A DNA stretch of 64,000 bases from Siderastrea radians. Lineage: Eukaryota > Cnidaria > Anthozoa > Scleractinia > Rhizangiidae. The translations under genes and the position numbers were made by a program. The notes under the pieces were generated by a model that did no database searches, was not told where the DNA came from, and was given only the letters and a program-made list of their open reading frames with translations. Each line of letters begins with the position of its first letter. Positions within the stretch are counted from its first letter, which is position 1. The stretch is taken from assembly GCA_964017195.1 (NCBI GenBank), contig OZ024889.1:55202574-55266573 (forward strand), read 5' to 3'. Positions 11,647 through 23,931 of the stretch are shown one piece after another.

Positions 11647-12484
11647 CTGTACGCATTGCGGGCCTGTTTAAAGTTATCATAATAAATTAGAAAATACTAT
11701 TTAATAACTTAATTAAACGCAAATTTAGTTAGGAGAAAAGAACCTATCACTCCAAAAATCGATGCAAAGTGACAGGCGGTACATTTATTACTCTATTACT
11801 GTAGAAATTTAAAATGACAATAAAATCAATAAAAGCGTCATGCAGTACATATATTATAGTTGAACAAGCATCCGCAATCAGAAAAGTCAGATCTGTTTCT
11901 CTTACACTATTTCTGAAGTTCTCGATCGTTGGTCTCTCAGCTTGAATCTAGTAGTTAGTTGCAACCATGTGTCATATGGTCATGAGAACTAGTGTTGAAG
12001 AGCGGAAACGGACTTTTTTATAAACTTACATAACGAGCGAGAATCTAAACCGTCCTCGACTTTCATCTTGTTCTCGTGAAATCTGAACATAATAAAAGAC
12101 TTAAAAATTTATTAGCTTGCTGGAGCAATTATTCGTCTTCCTAGATACCTGATTCTTATCTTCCTTAGCAATAATTGAATGTGGGGTGCTTTGCTACAAA
12201 ATCAGTTTATTGTTATTGTGACTAAGGCAGCCACCAAATCCACAAGAATGCTGGGAAAATGGTTGTCACGTAGCGCACGTGAAGCCATGGTTGTTGGGGC
12301 TAAAATTAAAAGAAAAAATATTTTAAATCGTGAAAGGTATCAATTTTTATTTAAACATGTTTAATAATGGGCCAAGAAATATACTGAACGCGGCCAAGGA
12401 AATAAACTCCTGTCCTTGTTTTGTGCCTACTGGTTTTAACCGTAATACCGAAATGAAAAAATCCCAGTTAATGGAATATCCGAC
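11647..12484. other. No gene recognised
   Basis: AT-rich sequence right of element X. Short ORFs such as 12179-12364 show no domain. No RNA gene or repeat end was identified. Confidence 0.4.
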
Positions 12485-12785
12485 GTTAAGGACAGTGCCT
12501 CCTAATACAGATGACCATGGGGGAAAAGTAGATCTTAGCAAGGGTTATTGGAACCCATTTTTCAGAGATAATTAAGCAACTATAATTTTAAAAAATCCTT
12601 TTTTTAAAAAACACAAAGAACGTATGGCAATTTCTTTCCAAATTTGTGCTCAATTATCTCTGAAAAATGCGTGGTTACCCCCAATTTTCTTTTTAGATTC
12701 CGATAGCCCTTGCTAAGATCTGCTTTTTCCACATAGTCTTAAACCGTGCAAAAATATCGTGGTATTAGGAGGCAAATTTGTTAAG
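12485..12785. repeat. Foldback inverted repeat, about 300 bp
   Basis: The left arm contains GCCTCCTAATAC, then GTAGATCTTAGCAAGGG, then TTTTTCAGAGATAATTAAGC. The right arm contains the same blocks in reverse complement and mirrored order, ending with GTATTAGGAGGCAAA. The centre is an A/T-rich loop near 12590-12640. This is a non-coding foldback element or MITE; its exact ends are uncertain. Confidence 0.75.
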
Positions 12786-13094
12786 AAACCCGAATATCCC
12801 GAGATGGGCAGAAAGGATGCGCAGTAACAAAAGGAGGCATCGTTCTTAATGGGATAAAAAGCATACCAACGTTCATAAAACTAAAGTTGAAGAAATATCC
12901 TATTTAAAAGCACGTTTACAAAGGTAAAAGAGTAGACCACAACAAATCTTCAGAACCCAAGAAGAATTTTAGGAGAGAATGTTACTGTAGGCTTCGAGAA
13001 ATTGGCTCTTATTAAAGAGGAGATTGGGGACTTATTTTAAGTCATAAATTTCCGGACAAATTCAAATTAGTTTTCCAGAACGCTAGTCACTACC
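12786..13094. other. No gene recognised
   Basis: Short AT-rich spacer between the foldback and the next TTAA-flanked element, with no ORF or repeat identified. Confidence 0.4.
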
Positions 13095-13098
13095 TTAA

Positions 13099-14443
13099 AG
13101 TGGCACTGGGACGAAAATTCGTCGGTTTATTTCGGCCAAATTCTGTCGCAGAATATCGCGTTGAGTCTATATTTACCCAGAAAACTGAACAAGAAACTGT
13201 CCATCCTAATATTTTTTAGCTCCAAAGTCGCGTAAAATGTGTCCACCATTACTGAAAACGTGTTCAGGGTGATTGCGCAATTTAATAGCTCGTGACGTCA
13301 GAGGCTCACCTCAGTCGCGTTTCCTTGTGTTTTGACTCATGATGTCTGATCTACCGTCGACTGCGAAACCTCCGAAGAGTATTTCTAGGATTCGGAACAG
13401 TCTTTAGCTTCCAAAGCATCAGACGATTCATTTCATTCGGCAAATGAAAAATTTTTCTTAGGGTACGATGTAAGAACTGATGTCAGGAGATTTCAACATA
13501 TGAGCTTGTAAACAAACTGTTCAAAGTTTTTTCTCGTAATATTGGCGGGAGTTTAAAACATGCGCGAAATATGCTTATACAGCGATTACAGTTCAGGCAC
13601 AAGCGGATAACTCTTATCCACCGGATAAATCGCTGTCCAGCTATTCGAAGAACTGATCTTTTATGCTTTGGAAATTAAGACAAATCACCTATAAAAACTC
13701 TGGTATTTGATACTCGTGAATTCTTAAGCATCGGTCGATCGATTTTATTGTTCGCTTCGTTAGAAAAACAGAAGAAGCTATATTTTGTCTGCCGTTGTTT
13801 ATATTCATTATATATTGCAAAGCATTGAAATTCTTGGCCATTCTTATCACAGTATGGGAAACTTTCTTAAAGAGCCGTAATGTTGTAGTCATCTGGCACT
13901 CAGCTTACGAAGCTTATGTGTCATCATAGTACAGTGGTCACTTAATGCATTGACACACAAGTGCTTGGCGTTTCAAAATATTTTGAACAGTTTTTATAGA
14001 AATCTTAACTTGAGCCGAAAAAAGTGAAATACTCAAGACCTTTTTATAAAAAACTGGAAGCCTTGTGTGACCGGAATCTAAATATTGTCGTGAAAATCAA
14101 AGCCACAAAGAAAATTTTCCGCTGCTCAGCAACAGCATGCGGACCGCCGAGGAAACGAAGCTTTCGCTTGCCTTATTCATTGCGTTAAAAAAATATCTTG
14201 ATATTAAAACATTTTTCTTGGTAGTTCATTTACTAAGATTGCTATGACAGTTAAAATAAATAACTTTGTAAGATCCTTAGTCAAATAGTAGCTTCCGGAA
14301 CAAGGGCCAGTAATGGCGGCCGTAAAATCTTGACAAAAACCGTCGGAAAAAAGCGACTTCCAGCGTTCTTGGTGACTAAGAACCACAAACTATTTTCGAA
14401 ATGTAAAAATATGGAATGCCAAAATTCTGGTCCCAGTGCCACT
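13099..14443. mobile_element. TTAA-flanked element, 1.35 kb, no transposase
   Basis: TTAA flanks both ends (13095-13098 and 14444-14447). The terminal inverted repeats share a perfect AGTGGCACTGGGAC and then diverge slightly (GAAAATT against CAGAATTTT). The interior lacks any ORF resembling a transposase, so this is a non-autonomous element of Kolobok or piggyBac type. It is larger than a usual MITE, and its middle may contain a further insertion. Confidence 0.8.
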
Positions 14444-14447
14444 TTAA

Positions 14448-14870
14448 GTTGAAACTGGAAAGATAACTCTAGACATTTATCGACCAAGTTTGAACAAGCT
14501 TCCCTACAAATTAAACGAAACTTCGATTATTTGATTGGGCCAACAAAACTGAAAACTTTTATGGTTTGACGACCCATCTACTGCCAGATATCTTCGACAC
14601 TAAGTATATACGGAGGGTGGGGGCTTAACCCTATGTAGACCGGTTTTTTTGGTCTTCTGGGATCGGGAGAGGGGACGGATTCCGCCCCCACCTCTTAACT
14701 CCGAGAATATTAAAGCTACGACAACGAAACTTAAAGGACGGATAGTGCGTCCAAAAACGTTTTCCTTTGAGGTCCAAAATATCAGCTGATGACGTCATAT
14801 GACGTCACAATAACGTCTTGTTCTCAAACGGCGGCCATCTTGGATCCGCCATCTTGGATTTCTTGATTTT
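14448..14870. other. No gene recognised
   Basis: Non-coding. Two copies of an ATCTTGGAT-type motif (around 14840-14860) lead into the conserved palindromic element that follows. Confidence 0.4.
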
Positions 14871-14884
14871 TGCCAACCTCGTCC

Positions 14885-14935
14885 CCAGGGTCTTCTCGCT
14901 TTTCAATATGGCGGCGGCTCGGGAGAAGACCCTGG
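14885..14935 (+). repeat. 51-bp palindromic element, copy 1
   Basis: The element starts CCAGGGTCTTCTC and ends GAGAAGACCCTGG, forming a near-perfect hairpin around a loop containing CAATATGGCGGCGG. An identical copy lies in opposite orientation at 18595-18645. Similarity extends leftward through ACCTCGTCCCC. It produces a spurious peptide when translated and is not a gene. Confidence 0.9.
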
Positions 14936-15179
14936 CACATAGCGACCTAAAACGGTCGCTGATTGGCGCCATTCTTACATGTGTTCTGATTGGTTTACGT
15001 CTTCCAAAAGCAAAGATGGCGGATCTTTGTGGGTTCTTCCTGCAACCCAAACATTGCTATTTCTAGGTCTCTGTGATGTGAAAGCTGAACAGTTTTTCTG
15101 TTTGACAATTTACAAATCTGCAGCTGTTCCGTATGAGGAAGATCTGAAGTACCAAACCCAAGATTCGTAGATTATTCGG

Positions 15180-18100
15180 GTTAAAAGTTCCTCTATCGCG
15201 ATCGGCTGGTGATCTACGTAAGAACCTTACCAATCGTCAATGTGCACGATACTTTAGAGTTTTGGAATGGCAGTCGCTGGATATAATGTGGCGTAGTGGA
15301 CTGTGAAATACTTAATGGTAATGTACTTGCTCCGATTTTTGTCATAAATAAAGCATAATCGCGCACTAATTATTTGTGTTTCCATGGTCATTGAAAACTT
15401 GTAAGGCACTTGTATGTCTTAGGTATGTATTGTTTTATTTATACATGTTAGATTCATTCGCAAAATTGTCCTATCGCTGCGAATTTGCTGTGCAATTAAG
15501 GAATCTAATAAAAATGAAAAACCGGTGTAAATCAAATAAAATTATATAAAATAACTTAAATGAGTTAGCTGCTGCTTAGGGCATTCCATTCTTTGATAAA
15601 TTTGTAGAAGCTAAATTTACAGATGCTGTTGCTATAGCTGCTGATATTAATAAATAATTTCAAGTGCGGAGAACAAGTTGCTTGCATAGGCAATTTAGGT
15701 AATTTGAGGATTTCCATCGCAGGGATAAATAGCTTTATACACATTGGACGGCTACATGTACGTGATCTACAACGTTGCTTTAATTATTACGTTACTCAGA
15801 ATGGTTGAGACTGTTCCAAGTTCACACTTGTAGAAGTGAATTGAATGAATTTAGAGGGTGTTTTTAGTCCTTCCACACCATGAGAGTGTTTCTGCTTACG
15901 GGGACTCATGCAGCTAACTACTGGCATTTTCAAGGCATGACTTAACTGGGGTAATATAAACCTGAATCTTAAATATATGGTAGTGATGTGGGCAATGGGA
16001 CAGAACTGAGCTGTGTTCATGAGCTTGCTAGGATTTTCAAGGCAGGGCCTAATTTGGGTTTACAAGCCTGATTCTCCTTGGTATCAGGACAGCTAGCCAG
16101 GATTACATTTTCAAAAATTATTGGTAACTTGTCAGTGAAGTTTTAGTGATCATAACACGATAAGGCAGCCAATTGCTTAGGAGTAAACCATGCTTCCAAG
16201 CTTGCTAATCCCAAAAAGGGACTGTAACATATTTGCTGTAATCTTTTGAATGGTAGACTGCTTCTGTGTTGTTGCTTGAAGGTGGAGTTGAGAACTAGAC
16301 ATCGTGAGCGTCCAACTGCCAGGGCTAGTGAATTACTATAATTCTAATTTTGTGGAAGGGATTTCCTGTGTAAGTTACCATAACCCATGCCCCTTTTAGT
16401 GTCTAAATACCAAGGGGTAGCGGATTGATGGTGTGAAGAATGTAAGGGACCTGGAATTTGCAACAAAATGTTTTCTAATTTTTCATAATTCACAACATAC
16501 TTTTTTTCAGGTTAGCATTTTTTGCCAAACAGGCATGGAATTTAACCTTGCACTCATTGATATTATCAGGTTATAACTTCATGACTTGTCATTATTCTCA
16601 CCTCCCTGTTACTTGAATTTTCTGTCACCATATTCAATTTATTGCCAGTCAAATACATTAAATGGCCACTGGAAAAATAAATTGTCCTTCTTAGCAGGGA
16701 TAATGTTGCCTCTAACAGATATACATGTATGTATGGCACTTGGTTTGATCATGCTTCCTTTTATTTTTCAAACATCAACAAAAATGTGATATCAACATAA
16801 GAGCACCCTAGGTTGATAGCATGTTATTTTGTTATTCCTTTACTCAATGTTAATTTTAAATTCTCATTAAAGAACTTCATTAAAATAGTCATTTTTTCTC
16901 CTTTTCTTCTTGAACCCCCATTTCCCATTGATTTCCATTTTTAAACAGTTCCAAACTTCACCCAAATAACTCAATTCATTGAAGTCCTCAAGGAGGAAAT
17001 TTCTTAAAACCTATAAAGGAATATTATCCCCAGCACTGGTTGAACAAACAAAGAGGACTGTATCTATCCACTGTTCAAATGCTTTATTTGCCCATTCTTT
17101 ACAGGCTCTTATTTTACTAAATTCTAACAGCCAAGATTACACACATAACTTTTTCCAAAAGTAAATTGTTGTTGATATCATACCTTATCATAAGCCCAAT
17201 CAGTTATTAATAACACAAGTGTGTTAGTATTGGACACTCGTCTACAATGATAATTCTAACAATATTAACAGTAAATAATAAATAAATACAAACGATATTT
17301 CTAACTCAAAAAAACATGCACATAAAGTATCATGAGGAAATATTTGTAAACTGGACAGCTCAAGCACAGAAAGCAGTATTGAAAGTGACAAATCCTAGGA
17401 GATCTGCAATTGAACAAGCAAATCTGTCGACAGGAATGGGACTAAATAAATCCAACAATGCCAACATGACCACTGTTCCCTTTAAAGCCACACCTGGGAT
17501 TTGCTGGATTAAACACCACTAACTGTTTGACTATGCAATTGCAACATGGCTCTCTGGAAGAGCACGTGCAATAAATGGGATGCTGTAACTTCTAAATAAA
17601 TCTTATGATGATGATGAACAATGATTCGTCCCTCATCTCAAGCATACCAGCCCTTACCGGTATTTTATTATAAGCTCTAAAGATGACGAAATGTTAAAAA
17701 TGTTCAAAGACTTATGTAATCACTCCTAATAAATAAACATGAGCTTTTTTTGTATCTCCAGTGGTTGAACAGGATAATGAGAAGTGTTACCCATGAATTG
17801 AAAAGCTCAAGAAACAGATTGCTATGGGATAGCAAGCAGAGTAAAGTAACTTAAGATTACATACAAACTTTGTTACTTGAACATATAAATCTTTGAAAAT
17901 AAAAAGAAAGTTGCAAATAGATGTGCAGTCCATGCTAGGGTATACTATGCCAAAGATCTTTGGTATGGATCAATCCATAAACAAACAGTCATAAGAGTCA
18001 TAAACAAACAGTCATAAGAGTTACATTTACCAAACCAAGTTGGCTAGGATCAGCAAGTAAAAAATAAATAGACTGGTTGAGCATAAATAGATAAATAAAT

Positions 18101-18590
18101 AAATAATTCGCAACAATTTACCGTAAGATAAATTATGCCAAAAGCCGCCTATCCTCATGAAAAAAAAATACACGTTCGTTCGAGTGTATTCGTAAGCGAA
18201 CAATTTCACTTGATCAACATTTAAAAACAAGTGGTCAGGGGAAGATGTAAGACTTCAGCTTAATAAATTACCCTGATGATTTTCTATTTTGCGCGTGATC
18301 TATGAGTTCGGCGAGCTTTATACTGTACGCACAAACCATATTAAATGAACGGCCAAAACAAGACCTCTAACACTTTGCCGTGTCCCTAAAGCCCGTATAT
18401 GTATAACTTGTCTTTGTTTTTCTCTTTTTCTTCACGCATGTTTGAACCAACCTTCAGCCTTTTCCGCCATTTTGTTTATCTTGACCTCAGCCGTAATCTC
18501 GTACCCAGATCTTCTCACTCACTTCGCCTTAGCCGCCATTTTGAATACATTTCCATCCTCGTTGGAAATTTTGGTCACGTGATTCTGCTG
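15180..18590. other. Long stretch without a supported gene
   Basis: AT-rich DNA with many short ORFs but none with a domain. Near 17560-17615 a segment ending in AATAAATCTTATGATGATGATG looks like the 3' tail of a SINE or LINE. The hydrophobic minus-strand ORF at 18027-18230 comes from an AAAT-rich simple repeat. It could be intron or intergenic DNA downstream of the Ig gene, and further Ig-gene exons here cannot be excluded. Confidence 0.4.
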
Positions 18591-18594
18591 TGTG

Positions 18595-18645
18595 CCAGGG
18601 TCTTCTCCCGAGCCGCCGCCATATTGAAAAGCGAGAAGACCCTGG
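18595..18645 (-). repeat. 51-bp palindromic element, copy 2 (inverted)
   Basis: This is the exact reverse complement of 14885-14935, with flanking similarity continuing into GGGACGAGGTTGG. A more diverged relative starts just upstream near 18495 (CTCGTACCCAGATCTTCTC). Confidence 0.9.
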
Positions 18646-19142
18646 GGACGAGGTTGGATTTTTGCAAACCTTCAAAACCACCAAAATTGATCAAGAAGTG
18701 ACAAAAATTAATGACTTAATACGGAAATAGCATTAAAATGTAAAATGCAATTGAAAAAAGTTGTGATGTTTTGCTAAAAAGAGGGAAATTCAAAATTCTG
18801 AAAAACCACTGGTTAAAAAGTGGTTGCCATGGTAATGTCAAGCTTAATACACAAGAACTTGGTACACCAAATTGTTTGCAGGTAAATTTTAGGAAAAGTC
18901 ACCCAGTTTAGTGGCCTTAGCTTGCTTTTTAAAAAAGTTATACGCGTCCAAAGTCTGTGGGGGCAGAATCAGCCCCCGCAGTCTGAATAAGGTTCATAGA
19001 GCAGAGAAGGGGATATTAAGACCAAAAACAAACAGGGGGATCATAGGCAGAGATGATTGATGGAATTTTTGCCATATATGGACAACTAACACCACCTATT
19101 GCGAAAATCCAAGCTAAACATGTCTTTTTTCAGTTAACCTAC

Positions 19143-19307
19143 CGCTTGAAGTTGAATTCATTCTCACTGTAACAAGAAAAACGTGTGGCCCAGGATTGTC
19201 ACTTGCACTGCACGAGTAGTTCCCAGAATCCTCCTCGGTTACGTTGTGGATCACGAGAATTGATGGACAGTTACGGCATTGGCCCTGCAGTGTGAAACGG
19301 CCACTGG
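19143..19307 (-). CDS. Ig-domain gene, exon 5 of those seen (second half of Ig domain 3)
   Basis: This 165-bp exon follows an acceptor TTTCTTCAACAG (minus strand). It encodes the C-terminal half of an Ig domain, with VTEEDSGNYSCSAS carrying the conserved D-x-G-x-Y-x-C motif. Joined in phase 1 to the previous exon it restores a complete Ig fold: first cysteine and tryptophan in exon 4, second cysteine here. The donor is placed at G|GTAGGT, which keeps the phase-1 pattern. A donor (GTGAGA) about 27 bases earlier is also possible, so this end is the least certain. Downstream exons (membrane anchor or cytoplasmic part) were not found. Confidence 0.7.
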
Positions 19308-20243
19308 CTGTTGAAGAAATTGTGTAAAATAAGTTACATATCAGCACGATAGCCATGCACTGGATATACACGATGTTGTGTAATTCTCTTTTGTGCAGGC
19401 CCGTGTTTTCAAACATGATTCGTGTGTATGATTCGCCCGTCATGATTCTCAGTATAAGCAAAAAAAGCAGATGAAGAAAATTGACAGATCTTCAACTTTT
19501 TATGATTGTTGTTATCTCAGGAAGTTATTATTTCTTCTGTAAATTTATCTCATCCGCAAATTTCCATGAAAATCTTGTGACCATGCCTTGGGGGAATCTT
19601 GGCGGGTGAATATCAGCCGCGACGAATCGTCTTCAGTCATGACTGGCCCATGGCCACGAAAAAATAATGGAAGTTGTGCCGTAAAGCGAGTTTGGAGGTA
19701 CACAAAAGTGAAATGGGTTGTAAGTTTAGTCTGGCAAACTTCTAGATATAATAAATTGATGGCCATTAACAGCCTGAGAAAATGTGAGAGGAAGCATCAA
19801 ACGACGGGGGATATTCTTTTTTCATTAACTTCAAAATTAGCGAGACGTTTGAATGGCTGTATAGGCCAAAGTTACCACGGTTGGATTTTGTTATAGGCCC
19901 ATATTAGAAACGCCTTGGTAATATGCAACTTTAAGAAGAACAAAGGAATGTAAAAAATGGGAGAGTTAAAAGTCATATTGGCCCAAGGAAGCGGCCCAGA
20001 GGGCCTTCTGTAGTCAGGGTGTCAAAGGGGCTAAATGCACGGCCCCATTCCGCCGAGAAAATCGGGAATCTAGGGCTCCTTTGCTTCCCTCCATGTAGCC
20101 AGAATGAGCAATTTCGTCCTGGCTCCATTTACTCCAAGTAGAGCAGGGGTTCGGGCTATGAGCTCCAAGGCACAAAAAAATGCGGGACTTAAGGTCTCTA
20201 AAGACACTCTTTTGGGACCCTGTATAGTATTTTGGTATCTTAC

Positions 20244-20384
20244 GTTTGATAACAGTAGTTGATCCAAGTTTGTTCTTGTTCCATGTCACATTCAACGGGA
20301 AGCCTTCAGCACTGCACACCAAAGCCACGCTATCACCTATGTCAGCAGCAATCTTTGATTCCTTGAACGGGAATCGCACGCGAA
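20244..20384 (-). CDS. Ig-domain gene, exon 4 of those seen (first half of Ig domain 3)
   Basis: This 141-bp exon lies between acceptor CCACTCAACAG and donor C|GTAAGA. It encodes the first half of an Ig domain, with DIGDSVALVCSAEGFPLNVTW containing the first cysteine and the core tryptophan (C-x9-W, rather short but usual for I-set or C2 folds). Phase 1 at both ends fits exons 3 and 5. The sequon NVT suggests an extracellular, glycosylated protein. Confidence 0.75.
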
Positions 20385-21140
20385 CTGTTGAGTGGAAGAA
20401 ACCGCTGACATATTAGAAACTGAGTTGCAAAATTTAGGATACAAACATAACTAGTTACCCAAAGTTACTGGTGGTAAACCACTTCTTAGTAGGAACACTA
20501 AGTCTCTTGGCTTTCACTGGTTTTGATGCCAGTGCTTTATAAGATTGCCTTTCGATTTTTGCCACGTTTTGCAAAAAGTTAGGGGGCACGGACTTACTGC
20601 TTACAGTTTGGTCAAAAGAAGTACTATGGAATGATTGTCAATATTAACCGTTCACCAGCAATTCGTACTTGCCTTTCTAATTAGAGCCAGAAAAGCGGCT
20701 CATCAGTAAACCAGAAGCTAAACAGCTAACGAGAGCGCACAGCGGATTATTAAGACGAAAGATCGAAGGACTGATGTTAGTGTTAAAGCAGGGGTTATTT
20801 CTTACTCTTTTAAATGAGTATCCCGTGTAATTCGAAAGTAGAGCAGCAAATGGCCACTGGTCGTATGCCACTCTATCATTCTGATCGAAATGTAATAGTT
20901 GCTACGACATTTGATCTAACCGTGGCCTATCGATTTAACCATGGCACTAACGATCAAAGCTGTTTTCTAATCACTGTCTTTTCACCATCACTGTCTTTCC
21001 TCTATTATTTCTTCGTCTCATCTTTGTGCCATCGTCAGCTCTAGGTTGCGCTTTCTTTTCCTCGTCCTTACCCTATCCTAGACATCTTTACCCCCTCCTT
21101 CCTTACTCTAAACCTCGCACATTGATTCACACATTCTTAC

Positions 21141-21434
21141 TGTGAAGGTAAGCGGTCATGGTGGGAGCAATGTTGTACGGTTGCTTTCTATCGAGTTTCA
21201 CCAGGATTTTACAGCTGTAGTTCCCGCCATCCCTTGCCGTGACATTAGGTAGGATTAGCGGTTGTGTGACGTCACTGGTATACTTTACGGGGATGCCATT
21301 CTTCAGGAAGGTGACCCTCTCTATGGGTGTGGTCTGCTCATTGTTTTTGTGCGTTAGATTGCAGTAGAGTTGAACTTTGTCCCCATAAGATGCTGTCACG
21401 TTGGGTACAACGCGTGCTACTGGCAAGTCTTCTC
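21141..21434 (-). CDS. Ig-domain gene, exon 3 of those seen (complete Ig domain 2)
   Basis: This 294-bp exon is bounded by acceptor TGATGACAG and donor A|GTAAGA and encodes a whole Ig domain. The first cysteine lies in YGDKVQLYCNLTHKN and the second in ARDGGNYSCKI. The usual tryptophan after the first cysteine appears replaced by phenylalanine (VTFLKNG). NVT and NLT sequons are present. Phase 1 at both ends makes it a symmetric, shuffle-able exon, the classical arrangement for extracellular Ig domains. Confidence 0.8.
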
Positions 21435-22633
21435 CTGTCATCAATAAGATAATTAACTCTTTAAGCCCGAACAGTGACAAAAATGAAACTTCTCTTTACA
21501 TTATCAATACTTGTTCAAACATTTAAGTGATGCGAATAAAGAAAGTGATCACCTAGGATTAAGTGTTATGATGATATTTAGACAAATTCTGCCCACTAGT
21601 TCCATAAGAAATGTATGGAGAACAGTAAGGAGAATATGCATTTTTGTATCAGTGAGTTGGTTATAATCACCCCATTTCCAACCAGCACGAGTCGAGTAAT
21701 TGCTTTATTTACTTCTTAACCTCGGTAATAGTTGCTGAATTTTTTAGGCAAATTTTAGAAGGAAAAGTTTGCTTCGAGACACATGACTTGACTTCCGACT
21801 TCCTATCCATAAGGCAAAATTAAAGTTACACTTTAACATTTATGAACGCGATTGCTTTTGACCAATTTGAAGCTCCCATCATTTGGGGAACAAAGAAGTA
21901 TTGAGCCATAGTTGGAAACTATTACCACATATATATATATCCCTCCAACTGGAAAAATTGTTGCGCATGCGAAAGCGGAAGGTACAGGACTCACCGAACC
22001 TCACACAGAGTTTAGCCCTCTTGGTAAAGTGGGGCGGGTGACAACAGGACTATCACATTTTATAATATTAATATTAAATAATAATATTTAACAACTTATA
22101 TTGCGCGTTATCCATAGTTATGATCTAACACGCATTACAGTGTAGTTCAAAAATGTTAAGCTATCTACAAATAAATTGAATGAAAAGATAACTTATATGT
22201 ACATCAAAATATAGAATTGGTTGTGCCAAAAAACACAAATAAAGAATATCACACCTAATTATAAATCCTTATATTTGTCTTATGCAAACCAAAAAAGATG
22301 TGTTTTTGGGATATTATCAACAGACTCAAATCTTCGAACCACCTTAAACAGCATATTAAACAGGATCACATGCACTAAGGTAACGCTGAACAACTTTCTC
22401 CTGAACTTTCTGAACAACTTTATCCTGTAGAAGAATCAAATTGTTGTCACGAGTTTTTAAACCTAGTTTAGTTTTTCATTTATTAAAATAGTTTTTAATG
22501 AATTTTAGTAGTCAGTTGTAATTTTAGTAATATTGGATTGCATGGAATTATTAAAACGTAATTTTCGTTTCAAATACGCATTGCCTTCTGTAATGCTTGC
22601 AATTTGTGCAATAGAAATGTTTATTCTGATTAT

Positions 22634-22690
22634 GACGACGACGATGATGATGATGATGATGTTGATTATTATTATTATTTTTATTATTAT
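22634..22690. repeat. Microsatellite (GAT)n then (ATT)n
   Basis: A run of GAC/GAT triplets passes into ATT triplets inside an intron of the Ig gene. It creates long spurious poly-Met or poly-Ile ORFs on either strand. Confidence 0.9.
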
Positions 22691-22824
22691 GACTGTAAGC
22701 CATAAACCGCCACCAAAGTTAAAAAAAATTAAATAAAAGAAAAAAGAACGTCTTTGTAGCTTCATTGGAATGACCGATTTCAGCAAGTCAGGGAAACCAA
22801 CTACTCTGAGCAGCTTTTACATAC

Positions 22825-22962
22825 TTGGTGTGACCTTCACAGTGAATCCAAGTCTGCTAGCGCCACCTGAGGAACTGAGTCCGACGCAAGAGTATCTTCC
22901 AAAATCTGCGTCATCTTTCACTGTCATGTTCATGATGTGCAGCGTTGCGATCACTTTATCCC
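22825..22962 (-). CDS. Ig-domain gene, exon 2 of those seen (second half of Ig domain 1)
   Basis: This 138-bp exon has a strong pyrimidine-rich acceptor ending TTTTTTCTCAG and donor A|GTATGT. It encodes MNMTVKDDADFGRYSCVG, carrying the D-x-G-x-Y-x-C signature, and then a final strand LGFTVKVTP. It joins exon 1 in phase 1 to complete Ig domain 1. Confidence 0.75.
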
Positions 22963-23931
22963 CTGAGAAAAAACAAAGCAAAACAAACAAACAAATAAAA
23001 TAAAAATTGCAACTATTATATAATTACGCTGCTGGGAGCCAACAAAGGCCCCGCGCACACTTAGTTATTTTCAAAAGTCTCTGTCTTCATTTGCATGCTC
23101 GAAAACACGGAAAAATGGTTTTTGTGCACACATACAACCATTATCGTATTGGTTTCCACTGTCCTGTCCGCCTGGACGCGGATAACTTTCCATACGTTTT
23201 CGCCTGTCGTCTCTTGCAACGTTTTCAAAACGATTTTTCAGTTTACCCCTTCACACTGACGACGATGCTTTTTCGAAAGGACGCTTCAGTCAAAAATCTT
23301 CACTTTGGAAAAAGTTACCAAATATCTCTTCGCTTGTGATCCTTTCAACGAGGACAATAGCCAAAAATGCCTTAAAGACTATGATACGTTTTCAAACGAA
23401 AATGCATCGGTGTGGTTAAGGCACCGTCCATTACTGCATACTCGTAATAGCGCCCACCGTTTTAATTTGCCCATAAACGTAGCAAGCAAGCATTTGTGTA
23501 TTGTGATATTTTTACCTGTTCACACCAAGAATGTACTTTTTGTCTCAAAACACATACTTTCTAATGCACTGTTGTCTACCTTCTGAACTAAACGGACAAA
23601 AACGGTGTCGGACTCCTCATTTTCTCTGCCCTGCACACACTAATGGACTTCAATATTCGAAGATTGTGCTTCTCCATGCTTAAGAGGATCGGAAATCATT
23701 CTTGAAAGGCATTGTAGTGAAGACGTTAGACGAAATTAACTCGTTTTCAAACGAAAGTGCATAAGTTTTGAAGGGGGCTAAAATACCTATAGTGGATTCG
23801 AAAATCACACCCCAACGATATTGATCCAGAGACGTACTAAAACTTCCAAAATGGCAGATAAACAGACCAAAAACCTTGCTTTACAGGGCAGCGTACGTGT
23901 TGTCTCTTCTATAGGGGATCCACACTCTTAC

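Noticed and set aside
14805..15170. ORFs containing VPRVFSLFNMAAAREKT, and the counterpart at 18399-18701
   Set aside because: They are translations of the 51-bp palindromic repeat and its flanks.
18027..18230. Hydrophobic ORF that could be a membrane segment of the Ig gene
   Set aside because: Its hydrophobic stretch is the translation of an AAAT-type simple repeat, and no splice sites in phase 1 support it.
22505..22786. Ile- and Met-rich ORFs on both strands
   Set aside because: They come from the GAT/ATT microsatellite in an Ig-gene intron.
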